Shown: positions 20,362 through 30,087, counted from the stretch's first letter. The stretch is 64,000 nt of DNA from Pseudomonas caspiana (GCF_002158995.1 NZ_LOHF01000012.1:109083-173082); one strand, 5' to 3'. The notes: a model not told the origin generated them from the sequence alone. Numbers and translations are program-made.

Positions 20362-21435
20362 CTAAACCGCCTGCTGCACCGCCACGCTGCCAGCAGCGGG
20401 GAACAGCACCAGATGGTCGGCCGACACCCGGATACCCACCTGCTCACCGGCTTGATAATCCGCATGGCTGGGGAAGATCGCTTCCAGCTGGCTGCCCGTC
20501 GGCAGTTGCAGGCGATACAGCGTTGCGGCGCCCTGGAAGGTTTTACTGCTCACCCGGGCTTTCAGCTCACTGTTCGGGTCGTAGATGATGTCATCCGGTC
20601 GCAGTAGCACATCCACCGCGCTGCCCTTCGTGCCGGGATAGGCGCGGTTGCCCAGCAGAACGCCCAGTTCGGTCTGCACCGATTGGGGGTCGATCATCAC
20701 GCCGCGAATGAAATACCCCTGACCGATAAAGCTGGCGACGTAAGGTGTCAGCGGTTCGTGATAGAGGTTGTAGGGCGTGTCCCATTGTTCCAGACGACCC
20801 TCTTTGAATACGCCCACATGGTCACTGACGGCGAAGGCTTCTTCTTGATCATGGGTGACCAGTATTGCGCTGGTGCCTCGGGCCTTGAGAATGTCGCGGA
20901 CTTCATGGCTGAGGCGGCGGCGCAGTTCGCCATCCAGATTTGAAAATGGCTCGTCGAGCAATAACAGTTGCGGCTCTGGTGCCAAGGCTCGCGCCAGCGC
21001 AACGCGCTGCTGTTGGCCGCCGGACAGTTCATGGGGCAGGCGTTTGCCTAGATCGCCCAGATTGACCAACTCCAACAGCTCGTTGGTGACTTGCTGGAGA
21101 CGTGGATGCTTGCGAATGCCGAAAGCGATGTTCTCGGCAACGCTCAAGTGCGGAAACAGTGCGTAGTCCTGGAACACCATGCCGATCCGGCGTTTCTCAG
21201 GCGGCAGGGTGAACCCTGGTTTGGAGATAACGTCGCCCGCCAGAGTGATTTCCCCGGCATGAACCGGCTCGAAACCGGCAATGGCGCGCAAAGTCGTAGT
21301 TTTGCCACAGCCGGATGAACCCAGCAAACAGCCGATATCACCAGCGTTGAGGTGCAGGTTCAGGTCCTGCACCACGCGTTGTTCCTGATACCCGCAGGCC
21401 AGATTGCGCAAGTTCAGCAGCAGTGGCGAACTCAT
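20362..21435 (-). CDS. FbpC-like ABC transporter ATPase without permease
   Basis: The 357-residue ATPase has Walker [10 protein letters not shown], signature LSGGQQQR, Walker [13 protein letters not shown], and a C-terminal TOBE-type domain from about residue 240 ([16 protein letters not shown]). This is the build of importers for ferric iron, polyamine or thiamine. No permease or binding protein is adjacent. Its start overlaps the argF stop by four bases (ATGA), so it is translated with argF. The same pairing occurs in P. aeruginosa next to argF as I recall. The substrate is unknown. Confidence 0.88.
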   Translation of the reverse strand: MSSPLLLNLRNLACGYQEQRVVQDLNLHLNAGDIGCLLGSSGCGKTTTLRAIAGFEPVHAGEITLAGDVISKPGFTLPPEKRRIGMVFQDYALFPHLSVAENIAFGIRKHPRLQQVTNELLELVNLGDLGKRLPHELSGGQQQRVALARALAPEPQLLLLDEPFSNLDGELRRRLSHEVRDILKARGTSAILVTHDQEEAFAVSDHVGVFKEGRLEQWDTPYNLYHEPLTPYVASFIGQGYFIRGVMIDPQSVQTELGVLLGNRAYPGTKGSAVDVLLRPDDIIYDPNSELKARVSSKTFQGAATLYRLQLPTGSQLEAIFPSHADYQAGEQVGIRVSADHLVLFPAAGSVAVQQAV

Positions 21436-22352
21436 GCAGGCTGGCAGGATGGCGCAACCAGAAATTCCAGCAGCGCTTTCTGTGCATGCAGACGGTTCTC
21501 AGCCTGATCCCACGCGACGGAGCGGGGGTCATCAAGCAGGTCGACACTGATTTCTTCACCACGATGGGCTGGCAGGCAGTGCATGAACAGCACGTCTTTG
21601 TCGGCGAGATCGAGCAGTGCGCGGGTCACCTGGAAGGGGGTGAACAAGGCGATGCGCTTGGCGGTTTCTTCTTCCTGGCCCATGGAGGTCCAGACATCAG
21701 TGCTCACCAGATGGGCGCCAGCCACTGCCGCGCGCGGGTCCCGCAGAACCGTCACACGATCACCGGCCAACGCCAGAAACTCGGGATTAGGCTCATAACC
21801 TTCAGGGCAAGCCACGCGCAACTGGAAGTCGAACTGGATCGCCGCTTCTATATAGCTGTTGCACATGTTGTTGCCATCGCCGATCCAGGCAACGGTCTTG
21901 CCTTTGATCGAGCCGCGATGCTCGAGGAAGGTTTGCATGTCGGCCAGCAATTGGCAGGGGTGCAAGTCATCGGACAGGCCGTTGATGACGGGCACACGAG
22001 AATTAGCGGCAAATTCCGTCAGGTTGCTATGAGCAAATGTACGGATCATCACGGCATCAAGCATGCTCGAAAGCACTTTCGCGCAGTCGGCAATCGGCTC
22101 GCCACGACCCAATTGGGTGTCGCGAGGTGACAAAAAGATGGCCTGACCACCCAGCTGGATCATGCCGGCTTCGAACGAAACACGGGTACGTGTCGAAGAT
22201 TTCTCGAAGATCATGCCCAGAACCCGGCTTTTAAGCGGTTCGAAAAGCACGCTTCGGTTTCGCAGGTCTTTGAGCTCTACGCCTCGACGGATCAAGCGCA
22301 GGAGTTCTTCTGGCTTGTAATCCATCATCGAGAGAAAGTGCCTGGCGTTCAT
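21432..22352 (-). CDS. argF: Anabolic ornithine carbamoyltransferase
   Basis: The 306-residue enzyme makes citrulline from ornithine and carbamoyl phosphate in arginine synthesis. It shows the carbamoyl-phosphate motif [10 protein letters not shown], the [11 protein letters not shown] segment (with HP as LHPC) and the ornithine-binding [11 protein letters not shown] loop. The length matches the anabolic enzyme rather than the longer catabolic ArcB. The upstream region has an ArgR-type half-site. It is co-translated with the following ABC ATPase. Confidence 0.97.
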   Translation of the reverse strand: MNARHFLSMMDYKPEELLRLIRRGVELKDLRNRSVLFEPLKSRVLGMIFEKSSTRTRVSFEAGMIQLGGQAIFLSPRDTQLGRGEPIADCAKVLSSMLDAVMIRTFAHSNLTEFAANSRVPVINGLSDDLHPCQLLADMQTFLEHRGSIKGKTVAWIGDGNNMCNSYIEAAIQFDFQLRVACPEGYEPNPEFLALAGDRVTVLRDPRAAVAGAHLVSTDVWTSMGQEEETAKRIALFTPFQVTRALLDLADKDVLFMHCLPAHRGEEISVDLLDDPRSVAWDQAENRLHAQKALLEFLVAPSCQPA

Positions 22353-22478
22353 TATTAACTACCTTTTTTGCAACAGACCGCAGATGCTCAAAGCCGGGTT
22401 TTATCGGGAAAACGGGCGAGACCTGCGGCGGAAGCCGCACGGGGCGACGAATAGGAAAGGCGCGATGGTATAAAAAAA

Positions 22479-22525
22479 TGTCGCCTCTTACCAATAGGAT
22501 GCTTATGTCCGAATGTTTTTTATTC
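22479..22525. promoter_or_regulatory. Possible ArgR operator upstream of argF
   Basis: TGTCGC-CTCTTACC-AA (22479-22494) is an exact TGTCGC-N8-AA half-site as known for ArgR of P. aeruginosa. The position expected for the second direct-repeat half-site, 21 bases on, reads only TGCTTA. A palindrome-like CGAATGTTTTTTATTCG follows at 22510-22525. The rest of the 450-base gap between argF and the next gene shows nothing I can name. Confidence 0.45.
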
Positions 22526-22805
22526 GCAACAGAGGCAGTTTTCTGCATTCGGAGCTTGCCTGAGTTATCAAGCTGAGCAATGCTCTAGGTGGCGGCAACT
22601 GGCCAGCCAGAGGTGTCCCGAGGGGAGTATTTGTACACTGCCCTCATGCGAGATTGCAATTACTGCCGATCCTGCAACAGTTGAGCAGTTGAGCGGTCAT
22701 ATCGTTGCACTTATGCGATCTGCTTCACGCGGCGCGCTAGTGGTCCGTTCCATAAATAATCGGCGCAGGGTATAACTGCTCATCGTGTATCAAGGGGTCT
22801 GGGGA

Positions 22806-23096
22806 ATGGAATCGAAAGAAAAACAGCTGACGGAACTGCTCGGGCTAACGGCTCGCACCCTGACGCATCTCACCGCTTCGATGACATCGATGTCTTTCGA
22901 ACTCCTGCGTAGCAACGACGAAGTCACCCGGGCTGCGGGACGGCACATGATCGATCGAATGGCTACGATCAGTTCTGGTCTTGATGAACACTGGCGTCTG
23001 ATCGGTGAGCTGACCGGTGTTCACTTGGCTCAAGAGCAGATCGAAACGGTTCACGAGATTCAGCTGCAGCGCAAAATCACCCCCATCGGCGGCTGA
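22806..23096 (+). CDS. Conserved hypothetical protein
   Basis: This 96-residue, soluble, mostly helical protein begins MESKEKQLTELLGLTARTLT. It contains no Cys, no signal and no membrane segment. It has amphipathic helices rich in Thr, Glu and Ile. The same position beside argF is occupied by a small hypothetical gene in P. aeruginosa. The ATG at 22806 was preferred over the frame start at 22785; a GGGG run precedes it. I do not recognise a function. Confidence 0.7.
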   Translation: MESKEKQLTELLGLTARTLTHLTASMTSMSFELLRSNDEVTRAAGRHMIDRMATISSGLDEHWRLIGELTGVHLAQEQIETVHEIQLQRKITPIGG

Positions 23097-23276
23097 TCCA
23101 TCGCACAGGCCCGCCGGATGCCAGGTCATTTGCCTGGCTAGAGTCAGCCAGCCATCGGCCCGCTTGATGCCCGCCGATTCATGAGACGAACGTCTCTGGC
23201 GCAGTCGCAAGGCACGCCTCATAGTTTCGTTTGAGCGATCGTTTCAGATCGTCACGACAAAAACATGAGGCTGGCC

Positions 23277-25385
23277 ATGACCAAGACCCTCCATCACCGT
23301 GCCTGCCATCTCTGCGAAGCCATTTGCGGCTTGAGCATTGAAACCACTACAAGTGCTGAAAACCAGGTGTCGATCACCTCGATCAAGGGCGATCCTCTGG
23401 ATGCGTTTAGTCGCGGCCATATTTGCCCCAAGGCCGTGGCGCTGCAAGATATCCAGAATGACCCTGACCGATTGCGCCAGCCTATGCAGCGCGTGGGCAA
23501 TCAGTGGCAGCCCATTGAGTGGCAAGCCGCATTCGATCTGGTCGCCGAGCGGTTGCTGGACATCCAGCGGCGCCACGGGCAGAACGCCGTGGCCGTGTAT
23601 CAGGGCAACCCGAGCGTGCATAACTACGGGTTAATGACCCACAGCAATTATTTTCTGGGTTTGCTGAAAACCCGTAATCGCTATTCGGCGACCTCAGTCG
23701 ACCAGCTTCCCCATCATCTGACCAGTTTTCTGATGTATGGCCACGGCCTGCTGCTGCCCATTGTCGATATCGATCACACTGATTTCATGTTGATACTGGG
23801 CGGTAACCCGCTGGCATCCAACGGCAGCATCATGACAGTACCGGATGTCGAAAAACGCCTGAAGGCTATCCAGGCACGAGGCGGCAAAGTGGTGGTCGTT
23901 GATCCGCGACGTACTGAAACGGCCGCTATCGCCGATCAGCATTTGTTCGTGCGACCGGGGGGGGATGCGGCGCTGCTGTTTGGCCTGCTGAACACCCTGT
24001 TTGACGAAGGCCTGACTCGGGACAGCCATTTACCGGTCGATGGTCTGGATCAAGTGCGCTCGGCCATCGCGGCCTTCAGCGCCGAAGCCATGAGCCCGCG
24101 CTGCGGGGTGCCCGCTGAGCAGATCCGCCAACTGGCCCGAGACTTCGCGGTTGCCGATAAGGCGGCGTGCTACGGCCGCATGGGGATTTCCACTCAGGTG
24201 TTTGGCACGCTGTGCCATTGGCTGGTGCAGTTGATCAATCTGGTCACTGGCAATCTGGATCGGGTGGGCGGTGTGCTGTGCACTGAGCCAGCGGTGGATC
24301 TGGTGGGCTCAACCTCCGGTGGTCATTTCAATCAGTGGCAGAGTCGGGTTTCCGGGTTGCCCGAATACGCCGGTGAGTTGCCGGTCGCGGCGTTGGCCGA
24401 GGAAATGCTCAGTGAGGGAGAAGGGCAGATCAAGGCACTGGTAACGGTTGCGGGCAACCCGGTGTTGTCGACGCCTAATGGCCGTCAACTGGATCACGCG
24501 CTGGACGGTCTGGAATTCATGCTCAGCATCGATCTGTATATCAACGAGACCACGCGGCACGCCGACCTGATTCTGCCGTCTACCTCCGCGCTGGAAAATG
24601 ACCACTACGACACGACGTTCAACACGTTTGCAGTGCGCAATGTCACACGATTCAATCGGGCCATTCTGGCGAAGCCCGAGGGTGCACTGCATGACTGGGA
24701 GATTTTCGTCGGCCTGGCGAAAGCCTTTGCCGAAAGGGCGGGGCGTGAGCTGAAGCCGACCATGCCCCCGGCGCAGATGATTGATCGCGGTTTGCGTGGT
24801 GGATTGTACGGCGACGGCTCGGACTACAAGCTCTCGCTGGACACTTTGCGGGACCATCCTCATGGTCTGGACCTGGGCGCGTTGAAGCCTAATCTGGCTT
24901 CACGCCTCAAGACTGCCAGTGGTCGCGTTCAGGCTGCACCTGACGTCGTGATGGCTGACATTGCACGTTTCGCTGTTGATAGCGCTCCAGGGAATGGTGA
25001 GCTGCTGCTGATTGGCCGCCGCCATGTGCGCAGCAATAATTCATGGATGCATAACTATCACCGGTTGGTTAAGGGTAAGCCTCGTCATCATCTGTTGATG
25101 CACCCCGATGATCTGGCCAGTCGGGGCTTGAATGACGGGCAGCAGGTGCGGGTCAGTTCCCGGGTGGGTGTCATTGAAGTGCAGGTTATGGCGAGTCTGG
25201 ACATGATGCCGGGTGTTGTCAGCCTGCCTCATGGTTGGGGGCACGCAAAGCCCGGTGTACAGATGGAGATTGCCTCGCATCAGCCGGGGGAGAGTGCCAA
25301 TGACCTGACCGATGAGCGAGAACTTGATAGCCTGTCCGGCAATGCGGTGCTCAATGGTGTGAGCGTTCAAGTCGCGGCGGCATGA
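23277..25385 (+). CDS. Molybdopterin oxidoreductase with N-terminal [4Fe-4S] site
   Basis: The 702-residue cytoplasmic molybdoenzyme belongs to the formate dehydrogenase/nitrate reductase superfamily. Its N-terminal cluster motif is CHLCEAICG, with the fourth cysteine in GHICPKAV. It continues through the Mo-bis-MGD domains (LGGNPLASNGS, RRTETAAIADQHLFVRPGGD, VTGNLDRVGG) to a C-terminal dinucleotide-binding domain (LMHPDDLASRGLNDGQQVRVSS). No Tat signal is present. The substrate cannot be read from sequence. No partner subunit is adjacent, so it may work alone. The ATG at 23277 has GAGG upstream. Confidence 0.87.
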   Translation: MTKTLHHRACHLCEAICGLSIETTTSAENQVSITSIKGDPLDAFSRGHICPKAVALQDIQNDPDRLRQPMQRVGNQWQPIEWQAAFDLVAERLLDIQRRHGQNAVAVYQGNPSVHNYGLMTHSNYFLGLLKTRNRYSATSVDQLPHHLTSFLMYGHGLLLPIVDIDHTDFMLILGGNPLASNGSIMTVPDVEKRLKAIQARGGKVVVVDPRRTETAAIADQHLFVRPGGDAALLFGLLNTLFDEGLTRDSHLPVDGLDQVRSAIAAFSAEAMSPRCGVPAEQIRQLARDFAVADKAACYGRMGISTQVFGTLCHWLVQLINLVTGNLDRVGGVLCTEPAVDLVGSTSGGHFNQWQSRVSGLPEYAGELPVAALAEEMLSEGEGQIKALVTVAGNPVLSTPNGRQLDHALDGLEFMLSIDLYINETTRHADLILPSTSALENDHYDTTFNTFAVRNVTRFNRAILAKPEGALHDWEIFVGLAKAFAERAGRELKPTMPPAQMIDRGLRGGLYGDGSDYKLSLDTLRDHPHGLDLGALKPNLASRLKTASGRVQAAPDVVMADIARFAVDSAPGNGELLLIGRRHVRSNNSWMHNYHRLVKGKPRHHLLMHPDDLASRGLNDGQQVRVSSRVGVIEVQVMASLDMMPGVVSLPHGWGHAKPGVQMEIASHQPGESANDLTDERELDSLSGNAVLNGVSVQVAAA

Positions 25386-25485
25386 TGGTGGGCGGGCTGG
25401 GAAGTCAGAGCGTCACGCTCGGGTTTCCGTTACAATGCGCCACCGTGTCGACAACTGAGTCGGAAAAGTTAAGCCGAGGTGCTCC

Positions 25486-25827
25486 ATGGATATCATCGAA
25501 ACGATCAAAGACCAGATTGCCAACAACACCATCCTGCTCTACATGAAAGGTGCTCCGAATGCCCCGCAGTGCGGCTTTTCGGCAAAAGCCTCTCAGGCAT
25601 TGATGGCCTGTGGCGAAAAATTCGCCTACGTCGACATCCTGCAGAATCCTGAAATCCGCGCCAACCTGCCAAAGTACGCCAACTGGCCAACTTTTCCACA
25701 ACTGTGGGTTGCCGGTGAGCTGGTAGGCGGTAGCGACATCATCACTGAAATGCAGGCGGACGGTTCGCTGCAGGAGTTGGTGAAAGGCGCAGCTGCCAAA
25801 GCTGCTGCGGGTAACACCGAAGCCTGA
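25486..25827 (+). CDS. grxD: Monothiol glutaredoxin Grx4/GrxD
   Basis: The 113-residue protein has the monothiol active site CGFS (PQCGFSAKA), the WPTFPQLWV cis-proline region and GGSDIITEM. Proteins of this class carry a glutathione-ligated [2Fe-2S] cluster and deliver it to target proteins. Its location beside bfr and bfd fits an iron and Fe-S homeostasis neighbourhood. The C-terminal tail is Ala-rich. A REP doublet and a terminator follow. Confidence 0.95.
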   Translation: MDIIETIKDQIANNTILLYMKGAPNAPQCGFSAKASQALMACGEKFAYVDILQNPEIRANLPKYANWPTFPQLWVAGELVGGSDIITEMQADGSLQELVKGAAAKAAAGNTEA

Positions 25828-25845
25828 TTACTGGCTGCGTGTACC

Positions 25846-25918
25846 TGTAGGAGCCGCCGAAGGCTGCGATAGCATTCTAATGATGCTCCGTATTTCTCAG
25901 CCTCTGGCAGCTCCTACA
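25846..25918. repeat. REP doublet after grxD
   Basis: Inverted arms are TGTAGGAGCCGCCGAAGGCT and AGCCTCTGGCAGCTCCTACA. It is of the GCTGCCGAAGGCTGCGA class with mutations in the right arm. It lies just before the shared terminator. Confidence 0.8.
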
Positions 25919-25934
25919 GATTATCACCGGGATC

Positions 25935-25970
25935 AAAAAAGCCCCGCTTTCTCTCGAAAGCGGGGCTTTT
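25935..25970. terminator. Bidirectional terminator between grxD and bfr
   Basis: An 11-base stem (GCCCCGCTTTC / GAAAGCGGGGC, 25941-25966) is flanked by six A on the left and TTTT on the right. It serves the convergent genes grxD (+) and bfr (-). Confidence 0.92.
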
Positions 25971-25992
25971 CCATTTCAGCAGATCTGACGAA

Positions 25993-26466
25993 TCAGTCTT
26001 CGCCCATCTGCGATTGCAGGTAGTTCTCGATGCCGACTTTCTCGATCAGGCCCAGTTGGGTTTCCAGCCAGTCGATGTGTTCTTCCTCGGACTCCAGGAT
26101 ATCTTCCAGCATTTCGCGACTACCGAAGTCACCAATGACTTCGCAGTGAGCGATGGCTGCTTTGAGATCAACCAGGCCTTTGTGCTCGATCTTCAGGTCG
26201 CACTCAAGCATTTCCTTGGTGTGTTCGCCGATCAGGATTTTGCCCAGCTCTTGCAGGTTAGGTAGACCTTCGAGAAACAGGATGCGCTTGATGAGCTTGT
26301 CAGCGTGCTTCATCTCGTCGATGGATTCGCGATACTCGTGCTTACCCAGTTTGTTCAGGCCCCAATCTTCATACATGCGCGCATGCAGAAAGTACTGATT
26401 GATTGCGACCAGCTCGTTTCCGAGGATCCTGTTGAGATGCTGGATGACTGTAATGTCGCCTTTCAT
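25993..26466 (-). CDS. bfr: Bacterioferritin, haem-binding (BfrB type)
   Basis: The 157-residue iron-storage subunit forms 24-mers. All ferroxidase ligands are present: Glu18, Glu51, His54, Glu94, Glu127 and His130. Met52, which ligates haem between subunit pairs, is also present (EMKH), so this is the true haem bacterioferritin (BfrB) rather than a ferritin-like FtnA. Its partner bfd lies just upstream on the same strand but behind its own terminator, so the two genes are transcribed separately. Confidence 0.96.
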   Translation of the reverse strand: MKGDITVIQHLNRILGNELVAINQYFLHARMYEDWGLNKLGKHEYRESIDEMKHADKLIKRILFLEGLPNLQELGKILIGEHTKEMLECDLKIEHKGLVDLKAAIAHCEVIGDFGSREMLEDILESEEEHIDWLETQLGLIEKVGIENYLQSQMGED

Positions 26467-26624
26467 TTTTGAGGTCCTGCCAATGGTTTGTATATATAAA
26501 GGGCGAGTTTGAGCCGCGCGTATTAGTCTGTCAAACCTAAGTTATTGAATAGTAAGTGAAAATAAATAGTAATAAGAATGTTTGTGTTCCGCATCTTGAC
26601 GCTAAGCGTTTGAATTACGGGCAT

Positions 26625-26650
26625 AAAAAAACCGGACACGAGGTCCGGTT
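26625..26650 (-). terminator. Terminator of bfd
   Basis: A 7-base stem (ACCGGAC / GTCCGGT) is followed on the minus strand by seven T. It ends bfd before bfr and supports separate control of iron release and storage. Confidence 0.85.
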
Positions 26651-26667
26651 CTTTGAATTCGGTTGAA

Positions 26668-26886
26668 TCAGGCGGCTGAAAATTCTGCCGGATAAGCCAA
26701 TGAAGCCTGGCTACTCTGTAATTCGGTAAGGGTATCGCGTACCACTTCTTTGGCTAAACAGGCGCATTTACCACATTTGGTGGCAACACCCAGCGTTTCA
26801 CGAACGTCTTTGTAGCTGCAGCAACCCTCGAAAATTGCATCGCGGATTTGACCGTCGGTAACACCTTGGCAGAGGCAGACATACAT
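26668..26886 (-). CDS. bfd: Bacterioferritin-associated ferredoxin
   Basis: This 72-residue [2Fe-2S] protein has cysteines in the Bfd arrangement C-X-C-X31-C-X2-C: Cys4 and Cys6 in VCLCQG, Cys38 and Cys41 in KCGKC. Bfd passes electrons into BfrB to reduce stored ferric iron for release. The start at 26886 (MYVCLCQ) is the family start. A Fur-like box lies about 45 bases upstream, which fits induction during iron starvation. Confidence 0.96.
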   Translation of the reverse strand: MYVCLCQGVTDGQIRDAIFEGCCSYKDVRETLGVATKCGKCACLAKEVVRDTLTELQSSQASLAYPAEFSAA

Positions 26887-26926
26887 AAATGAGAACCGTC
26901 GCTGTAATTTCTCGTTGCCGGGGATA

Positions 26927-26945
26927 CTAATGTTAATGAGAATGC
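26927..26945. promoter_or_regulatory. Fur box upstream of bfd
   Basis: The 19 bases CTAATGTTAATGAGAATGC contain consecutive NATNAT-like hexamers as in Fur operators (AATGTTAATGAGAATG). It is placed at the expected promoter of bfd. Confidence 0.68.
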
Positions 26946-27130
26946 TTGTCAAAACTCATTGAGAAGGTTTCTCTCGGGGCCGACGAGTGGTGAAACAACG
27001 TCGGGCGGCTGCGCTGAGTGCGTTGGATTTGCGGTACTCCATCCGGCTTCGCGGCTGCCTGTTGAATCACTATCACGGGCAAGCTGTGGCCTTATGCAGC
27101 ATGATTAGCTATTTGAAATGGAATGATTTC

Positions 27131-27220
27131 CGTAGGAGCGCACGAGCATCGCGAGGCCGCGATTGCGGTGGGTTCAGGCAGAAAGCTATCGCTGCCTCGC
27201 CGTGCTCGTGAGCTCCTACA
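27131..27220. repeat. REP doublet between bfd and rnt
   Basis: Inverted arms start CGTAGGAGCGCACGAGCATC and end GTGCTCGTGAGCTCCTACAG. It belongs to the GAGCACCGCGAGG class. Apart from it and the Fur box, the 434-base gap from 26887 to 27320 holds no gene that I can see. Confidence 0.82.
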
Positions 27221-27320
27221 GAAAACCGTATTTCCTGTAAGAGCCGAGCTTTTTCGCAATGGCGTCGGTCAGTTCAAAGCAAACGTTGCAGTTGGCAAGA
27301 CCCGTTGCAGGCCCTCGCAA

Positions 27321-27992
27321 TCAATCGCCGAAGTCTTCCCAGCCACCCATCTGTTTCCAGCGGTTGACGATCCCGCAGAACAGTTCAGCGGTCTTTTCGG
27401 TGTCGTAACGCGCTGAGTGCGCCTCACGGCCGTCGAAATCGATGCCGGCTGCCTGACAGGCCTTGGCGAGCACGGTCTGGCCATAGGCAAGCCCGGCCAG
27501 CGTGGCGGTATCAAAGCTGGAGAACGGGTGGAATGGATTACGTTTCATGTCCAGTCGCGCAACCGCAGCGTTCAGAAAGCCCAGGTCAAAGCTGGCGTTG
27601 TGGCCGACCAGCACCGCGCGCTTGCAGCCATTGGCCTTCAACGCCTTGCGAACACCGCGAAAGATATCATTCAGTGCCGTCTCTTCACTGACCGCCATGC
27701 GCAGCGGGTGATCGAGTTTGATGCCGGTGAACTCAAGCGCAGCCGCTTCGATGTTGGCGCCTTCAAACGGCTCCACACGGAAAAAGTGCGTGTGCTCCGG
27801 GAACACAAAGCCATCTTCGTCCATGCCGATGGTTACTGCTGCGATTTCCAGCAGGGCATCGGTCGCGCAGTTGAAACCACCGGTTTCTACATCGATGACG
27901 ACAGGCAGGTAGCCGCGAAAGCGGGCGGCCATCGGGTGGCGCGAACCGCCGCCTTGACCTTCCTGGTCGTCGTCGAAATGATCTTCACTCAC
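27321..27992 (-). CDS. rnt: Ribonuclease T
   Basis: The 223-residue DEDDh-type 3'-5' exoribonuclease trims tRNA and other stable RNA 3' ends. The catalytic carboxylates are in [10 protein letters not shown], with a further Asp in [13 protein letters not shown] and the His and Asp in [15 protein letters not shown]. It starts with GTG at 27992. It overlaps the pyrC stop by four bases (GTGA), indicating translational coupling. Its length is typical. Confidence 0.95.
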   Translation of the reverse strand: MSEDHFDDDQEGQGGGSRHPMAARFRGYLPVVIDVETGGFNCATDALLEIAAVTIGMDEDGFVFPEHTHFFRVEPFEGANIEAAALEFTGIKLDHPLRMAVSEETALNDIFRGVRKALKANGCKRAVLVGHNASFDLGFLNAAVARLDMKRNPFHPFSSFDTATLAGLAYGQTVLAKACQAAGIDFDGREAHSARYDTEKTAELFCGIVNRWKQMGGWEDFGD

Positions 27993-29035
27993 GCGTGTTT
28001 CTCCAGCAGACGCCAGCGCAGTTTTTCACCCGCGCGCAGCGGTATTACGGACAGCTCGCCAAACGGCAGACTGGTGGGCGCGGTCCATTCTTCACGGACC
28101 AGCGTAATGGTGTCTTTTGGCAGTGGCAGGCCGTAGAACGCAGGACCGTGCAGGCTGGCGAAGCCTTCCAGCTTGTCCAGTGCATTGCGTTGCTCAAAAG
28201 CTTCAGCGTACAACTCGATAGCGGCGTAGGCGGTGTAGCAGCCAGCGCACCCGCACGCATTTTCCTTGGCGTGCTGAGCATGCGGCGCCGAGTCGGTGCC
28301 GAGGAAAAACTTCGTGCTGCCACTGGTGGCGGCATCGAGCAGAGCGGTCTGATGCGTGTTGCGCTTGAGGATCGGCAAGCAATAGAAGTGCGGACGTATG
28401 CCGCCAACCAGCATGTGATTGCGGTTGTAGAGCAAATGGTGCGCAGTGATCGTCGCGCCAACATTGGCCGATGCCTGATTGACGAACTGTACGGCCTCGC
28501 CGGTGGTGATGTGTTCAAACACCACTTTCAGGGTCGGAAAGCGCTCAACCACGCGGGTCAGATGCTCATCAATGAAGATTTTCTCGCGGTCGAACACGTC
28601 AATGTCGCTGCGTGTTACTTCGCCATGGACCAGAAGCGGCATGCCGACTTCGGCCATGGCTTCAAGAACCGGAAAAATCTTGTCTATGCTGGTCACGCCC
28701 GAGTCGGAGTTGGTGGTCGCTCCGGCGGGATACAACTTCGCGGCATGGACAAAACCGCTGGCCTTGGCCGTCCGGATATCTTCCGGCTGCGTCAGGTCGG
28801 TCAGGTAAAGCACCATCAGCGGCTCGAAGCGGCTGCCGGCCGGCCGGGCAGCCAGGATGCGTTGACGATAAGCGTCGGCTTCCTGAGCATTGCGAACGGG
28901 CGGTACCAGGTTAGGCATGATGATTGCGCGGCCAAAAGTGCGCGCAACGTCAGCAACGGTGTGGGGCAAAACAGCTCCATCGCGGAGGTGAATGTGCCAG
29001 TCGTCGGGACGCAAAAGGGTCAGGAGGTCGGACAT
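27989..29035 (-). CDS. pyrC: Dihydroorotase, class II
   Basis: The 348-residue amidohydrolase converts carbamoyl-aspartate to dihydroorotate in pyrimidine synthesis. Zinc ligands are visible in [10 protein letters not shown]. The catalytic region includes FLGTDSAPH. The length and sequence match the E. coli-type catalytically active PyrC rather than the inactive PyrC' linked to pyrB. The ATG at 29035 starts [14 protein letters not shown]. It is the first gene of pyrC-rnt. Confidence 0.96.
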   Translation of the reverse strand: MSDLLTLLRPDDWHIHLRDGAVLPHTVADVARTFGRAIIMPNLVPPVRNAQEADAYRQRILAARPAGSRFEPLMVLYLTDLTQPEDIRTAKASGFVHAAKLYPAGATTNSDSGVTSIDKIFPVLEAMAEVGMPLLVHGEVTRSDIDVFDREKIFIDEHLTRVVERFPTLKVVFEHITTGEAVQFVNQASANVGATITAHHLLYNRNHMLVGGIRPHFYCLPILKRNTHQTALLDAATSGSTKFFLGTDSAPHAQHAKENACGCAGCYTAYAAIELYAEAFEQRNALDKLEGFASLHGPAFYGLPLPKDTITLVREEWTAPTSLPFGELSVIPLRAGEKLRWRLLEKHA

Positions 29036-29102
29036 TGGGGATTCCAGGCGGGTCAAACTCGCTGGGAATGCTACCGGAAAAGACTCTCTCAGGCACCCGC
29101 TA

Positions 29103-29129
29103 TCAAGTTTTGTAGGAAGTTACCGATAG
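29103..29129 (+). promoter_or_regulatory. Sigma-28 (FliA) promoter of motY
   Basis: TCAAGTTT-N11-ACCGATAG matches the flagellar consensus TAAAGTTT-N11-GCCGATAA at 13 of 16 positions with exact spacing. It lies 53 bases before the GTG start of motY. This matches the FliA dependence of late flagellar genes. Confidence 0.82.
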
Positions 29130-29181
29130 CCCGTTGTAGGAAGTCTTTTTGTTATGCGGTCATTTTTTAGTGGAGCCTCCC

Positions 29182-30087
29182 GTGCGCCAGCGATATCTAG
29201 CCCTGCTCAGCGTGTTCGCCAGCTTCCCGGCCATGGCCATGACTTTCCAGACACGTCTGGAAAGCATCGAATGGAAAGTGGAAGGCGATCAGTTCGAGTG
29301 TCGCCTCAGCCAGCCCATCACCGATTTCGGTGCGGGTGAGTTCGTGCGCCGTGCGGGTGAGCAGGCGACATTCCGGATCAAGTCGGCCGGAGGCATGCCG
29401 GGCGGCGGCTCGGCGACCCTGTTGGCTGCTGCTGCACCATGGCAGCCTGGGCGCGGTGACATCAACCTGGGTTCAGTCAAAGTCAATAACGGCGAGTTTC
29501 CGTTCAGCAGTTCTCAGGTACAAGCGGGTCGGCTGATAAGTGGTCTGATGGAGGGCCGCAGTCCAGTCATCCGCCATTACTCGCGTGATACGTCCGGAAC
29601 CACAGAAGTGCGTCTGTTACCGGTCAGGTTCAACAAAGCCTTCAGCGACTATCAATTGTGCGTCACCAAGCTGTTGCCGATGAATTACGACCAGGTAAAA
29701 CAGGGCGAAGTCGGTTTCCCCGGTGGTGGTATTGATCTTGATGCGCAAGCCAAGGCCCGACTGCAGACCATCGTGGCCTATCTCAAGGCCGATCCAACCG
29801 TCAATCACATCGAGCTGGATGGGCATTCGGATAACAGCGGTAACCGCCTGACCAATCGAGACCTGTCTCGCCGTCGTGCGCTGGCCGTGATGGATTATCT
29901 GAAGGCTCAAGGCATTCCAGAAGAGCAGATCACTCTGCGTTTCCATGGCGAGCGGTATCCGTTGGTGCCTAACACCAACAACGCCAATCGTGCCCGAAAC
30001 CGCCGGGTGAACGTCCATCTGGAGCGCGTCGCGCCCGAGGACAGGCCAGCTCCTGTCGCCGTAAACTCCGCACCTGCAAGGATCTGA
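29182..30087 (+). CDS. motY: Flagellar stator-associated protein MotY
   Basis: The 301-residue exported protein starts at GTG (29182, preceded by TGGAG). The signal peptide VRQRYLALLSVFASFPAMA precedes MTFQTRLES. The N-terminal MotY domain is followed by an OmpA/MotB peptidoglycan-binding domain (about residues 190-290: HIELDGHSDNSGNRLTNRDLS). MotY forms the T-ring that fixes MotAB/CD stators. A lone motY between pyrC and argG is the usual Pseudomonas arrangement, and the sigma-28 promoter supports the call. The ORF could begin at 29149 but would then lack a signal peptide. Confidence 0.9.
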   Translation: MRQRYLALLSVFASFPAMAMTFQTRLESIEWKVEGDQFECRLSQPITDFGAGEFVRRAGEQATFRIKSAGGMPGGGSATLLAAAAPWQPGRGDINLGSVKVNNGEFPFSSSQVQAGRLISGLMEGRSPVIRHYSRDTSGTTEVRLLPVRFNKAFSDYQLCVTKLLPMNYDQVKQGEVGFPGGGIDLDAQAKARLQTIVAYLKADPTVNHIELDGHSDNSGNRLTNRDLSRRRALAVMDYLKAQGIPEEQITLRFHGERYPLVPNTNNANRARNRRVNVHLERVAPEDRPAPVAVNSAPARI

